This document shows positions 5,420-5,446 of a DNA stretch of 5,446 nucleotides, piece by piece. Both the position numbers and the translations under genes were made by a program. This stretch comes from Marinilabilia sp. UBA5340. Its GTDB lineage: Bacteria > Bacteroidota > Bacteroidia > Bacteroidales > Marinilabiliaceae. The stretch's first letter is position 1. Each line of letters starts with the position of its first letter. The DNA lies in the NCBI GenBank assembly GCA_002411085.1, contig DHQK01000091.1, forward strand, positions 6,019 through 11,464, written 5' to 3'. A model generated the notes under the pieces. That model had not been told where the DNA came from, made no database searches, and was given only the letters and a program-made list of their open reading frames with translations.

Positions 5420-5446
5420 AGCCAATTCTGTCATTTACACATTATT

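Larger units (their letters stand above)
4943..5446. other. Non-coding region upstream of the receptor gene, rich in palindromes
   Basis: I find no credible gene in these 504 bases on either strand. The left part (4943-5040) is AT-rich and carries the receptor promoter. From 5105 to the right edge the sequence is a chain of inverted repeats: 5105-5120, 5148-5168, 5177-5188, 5223-5292, 5301-5331, 5331-5348, 5368-5394 and 5403-5419. Such density is typical of REP-like or decayed mobile repeats in Bacteroidota intergenic DNA, and the cluster may continue beyond the window. Confidence 0.65.

Overview
The window looks like chromosomal DNA of a Bacteroidota member, probably a Bacteroidales or Marinilabiliales-type environmental or gut organism; the order is a guess. 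The evidence is a TonB-dependent receptor with an N-terminal carboxypeptidase-regulatory-like domain paired with a DUF4249 lipoprotein, a combination typical of that phylum. Start codons lack strong Shine-Dalgarno sites and are often preceded by A-rich sequence. Two copies of TATATTTG, matching the Bacteroidota -7 promoter consensus TAnnTTTG, lie upstream of genes. Every gene I can support is on the minus strand, so transcription runs from right to left.

Layout from right to left. Positions 4943-5446 are non-coding: a promoter next to the receptor gene, then palindromes and REP-like hairpins up to the right edge. Positions 2498-4942 hold one TonB-dependent receptor gene (814 codons before its natural stop) interrupted by a single in-frame TAA at 3005-3007. 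The reading frame is otherwise intact on both sides. Eighteen bases downstream, 1427-2479 encodes a DUF4249 outer-membrane lipoprotein. Forty-four bases further on, 708-1382 encodes an atypical SDR / TIP30-like NAD(P)-binding protein. Positions 372-707 are mostly intergenic, with a 36-codon ORF (541-651) that resembles the start of DUF4160 proteins but lacks their histidines. Positions 1-371 hold the 5' end of a secreted sialate O-acetylesterase-type gene that runs off the left edge.

Receptor and DUF4249 protein would normally be co-transcribed and work together at the outer membrane on an unknown substrate. With the TAA read as a stop, the receptor lacks its last 168 residues, including the C-terminal beta-signal, so the locus as written is probably non-functional unless the stop is a sequencing error or is read through. 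The oxidoreductase may be a passenger on the same transcript, while the esterase has its own promoter-like element. I see no convincing new multi-gene system. The points most worth a second look are the nonsense codon, the DUF4160-like micro-ORF and the palindromic repeat cluster at the right end.
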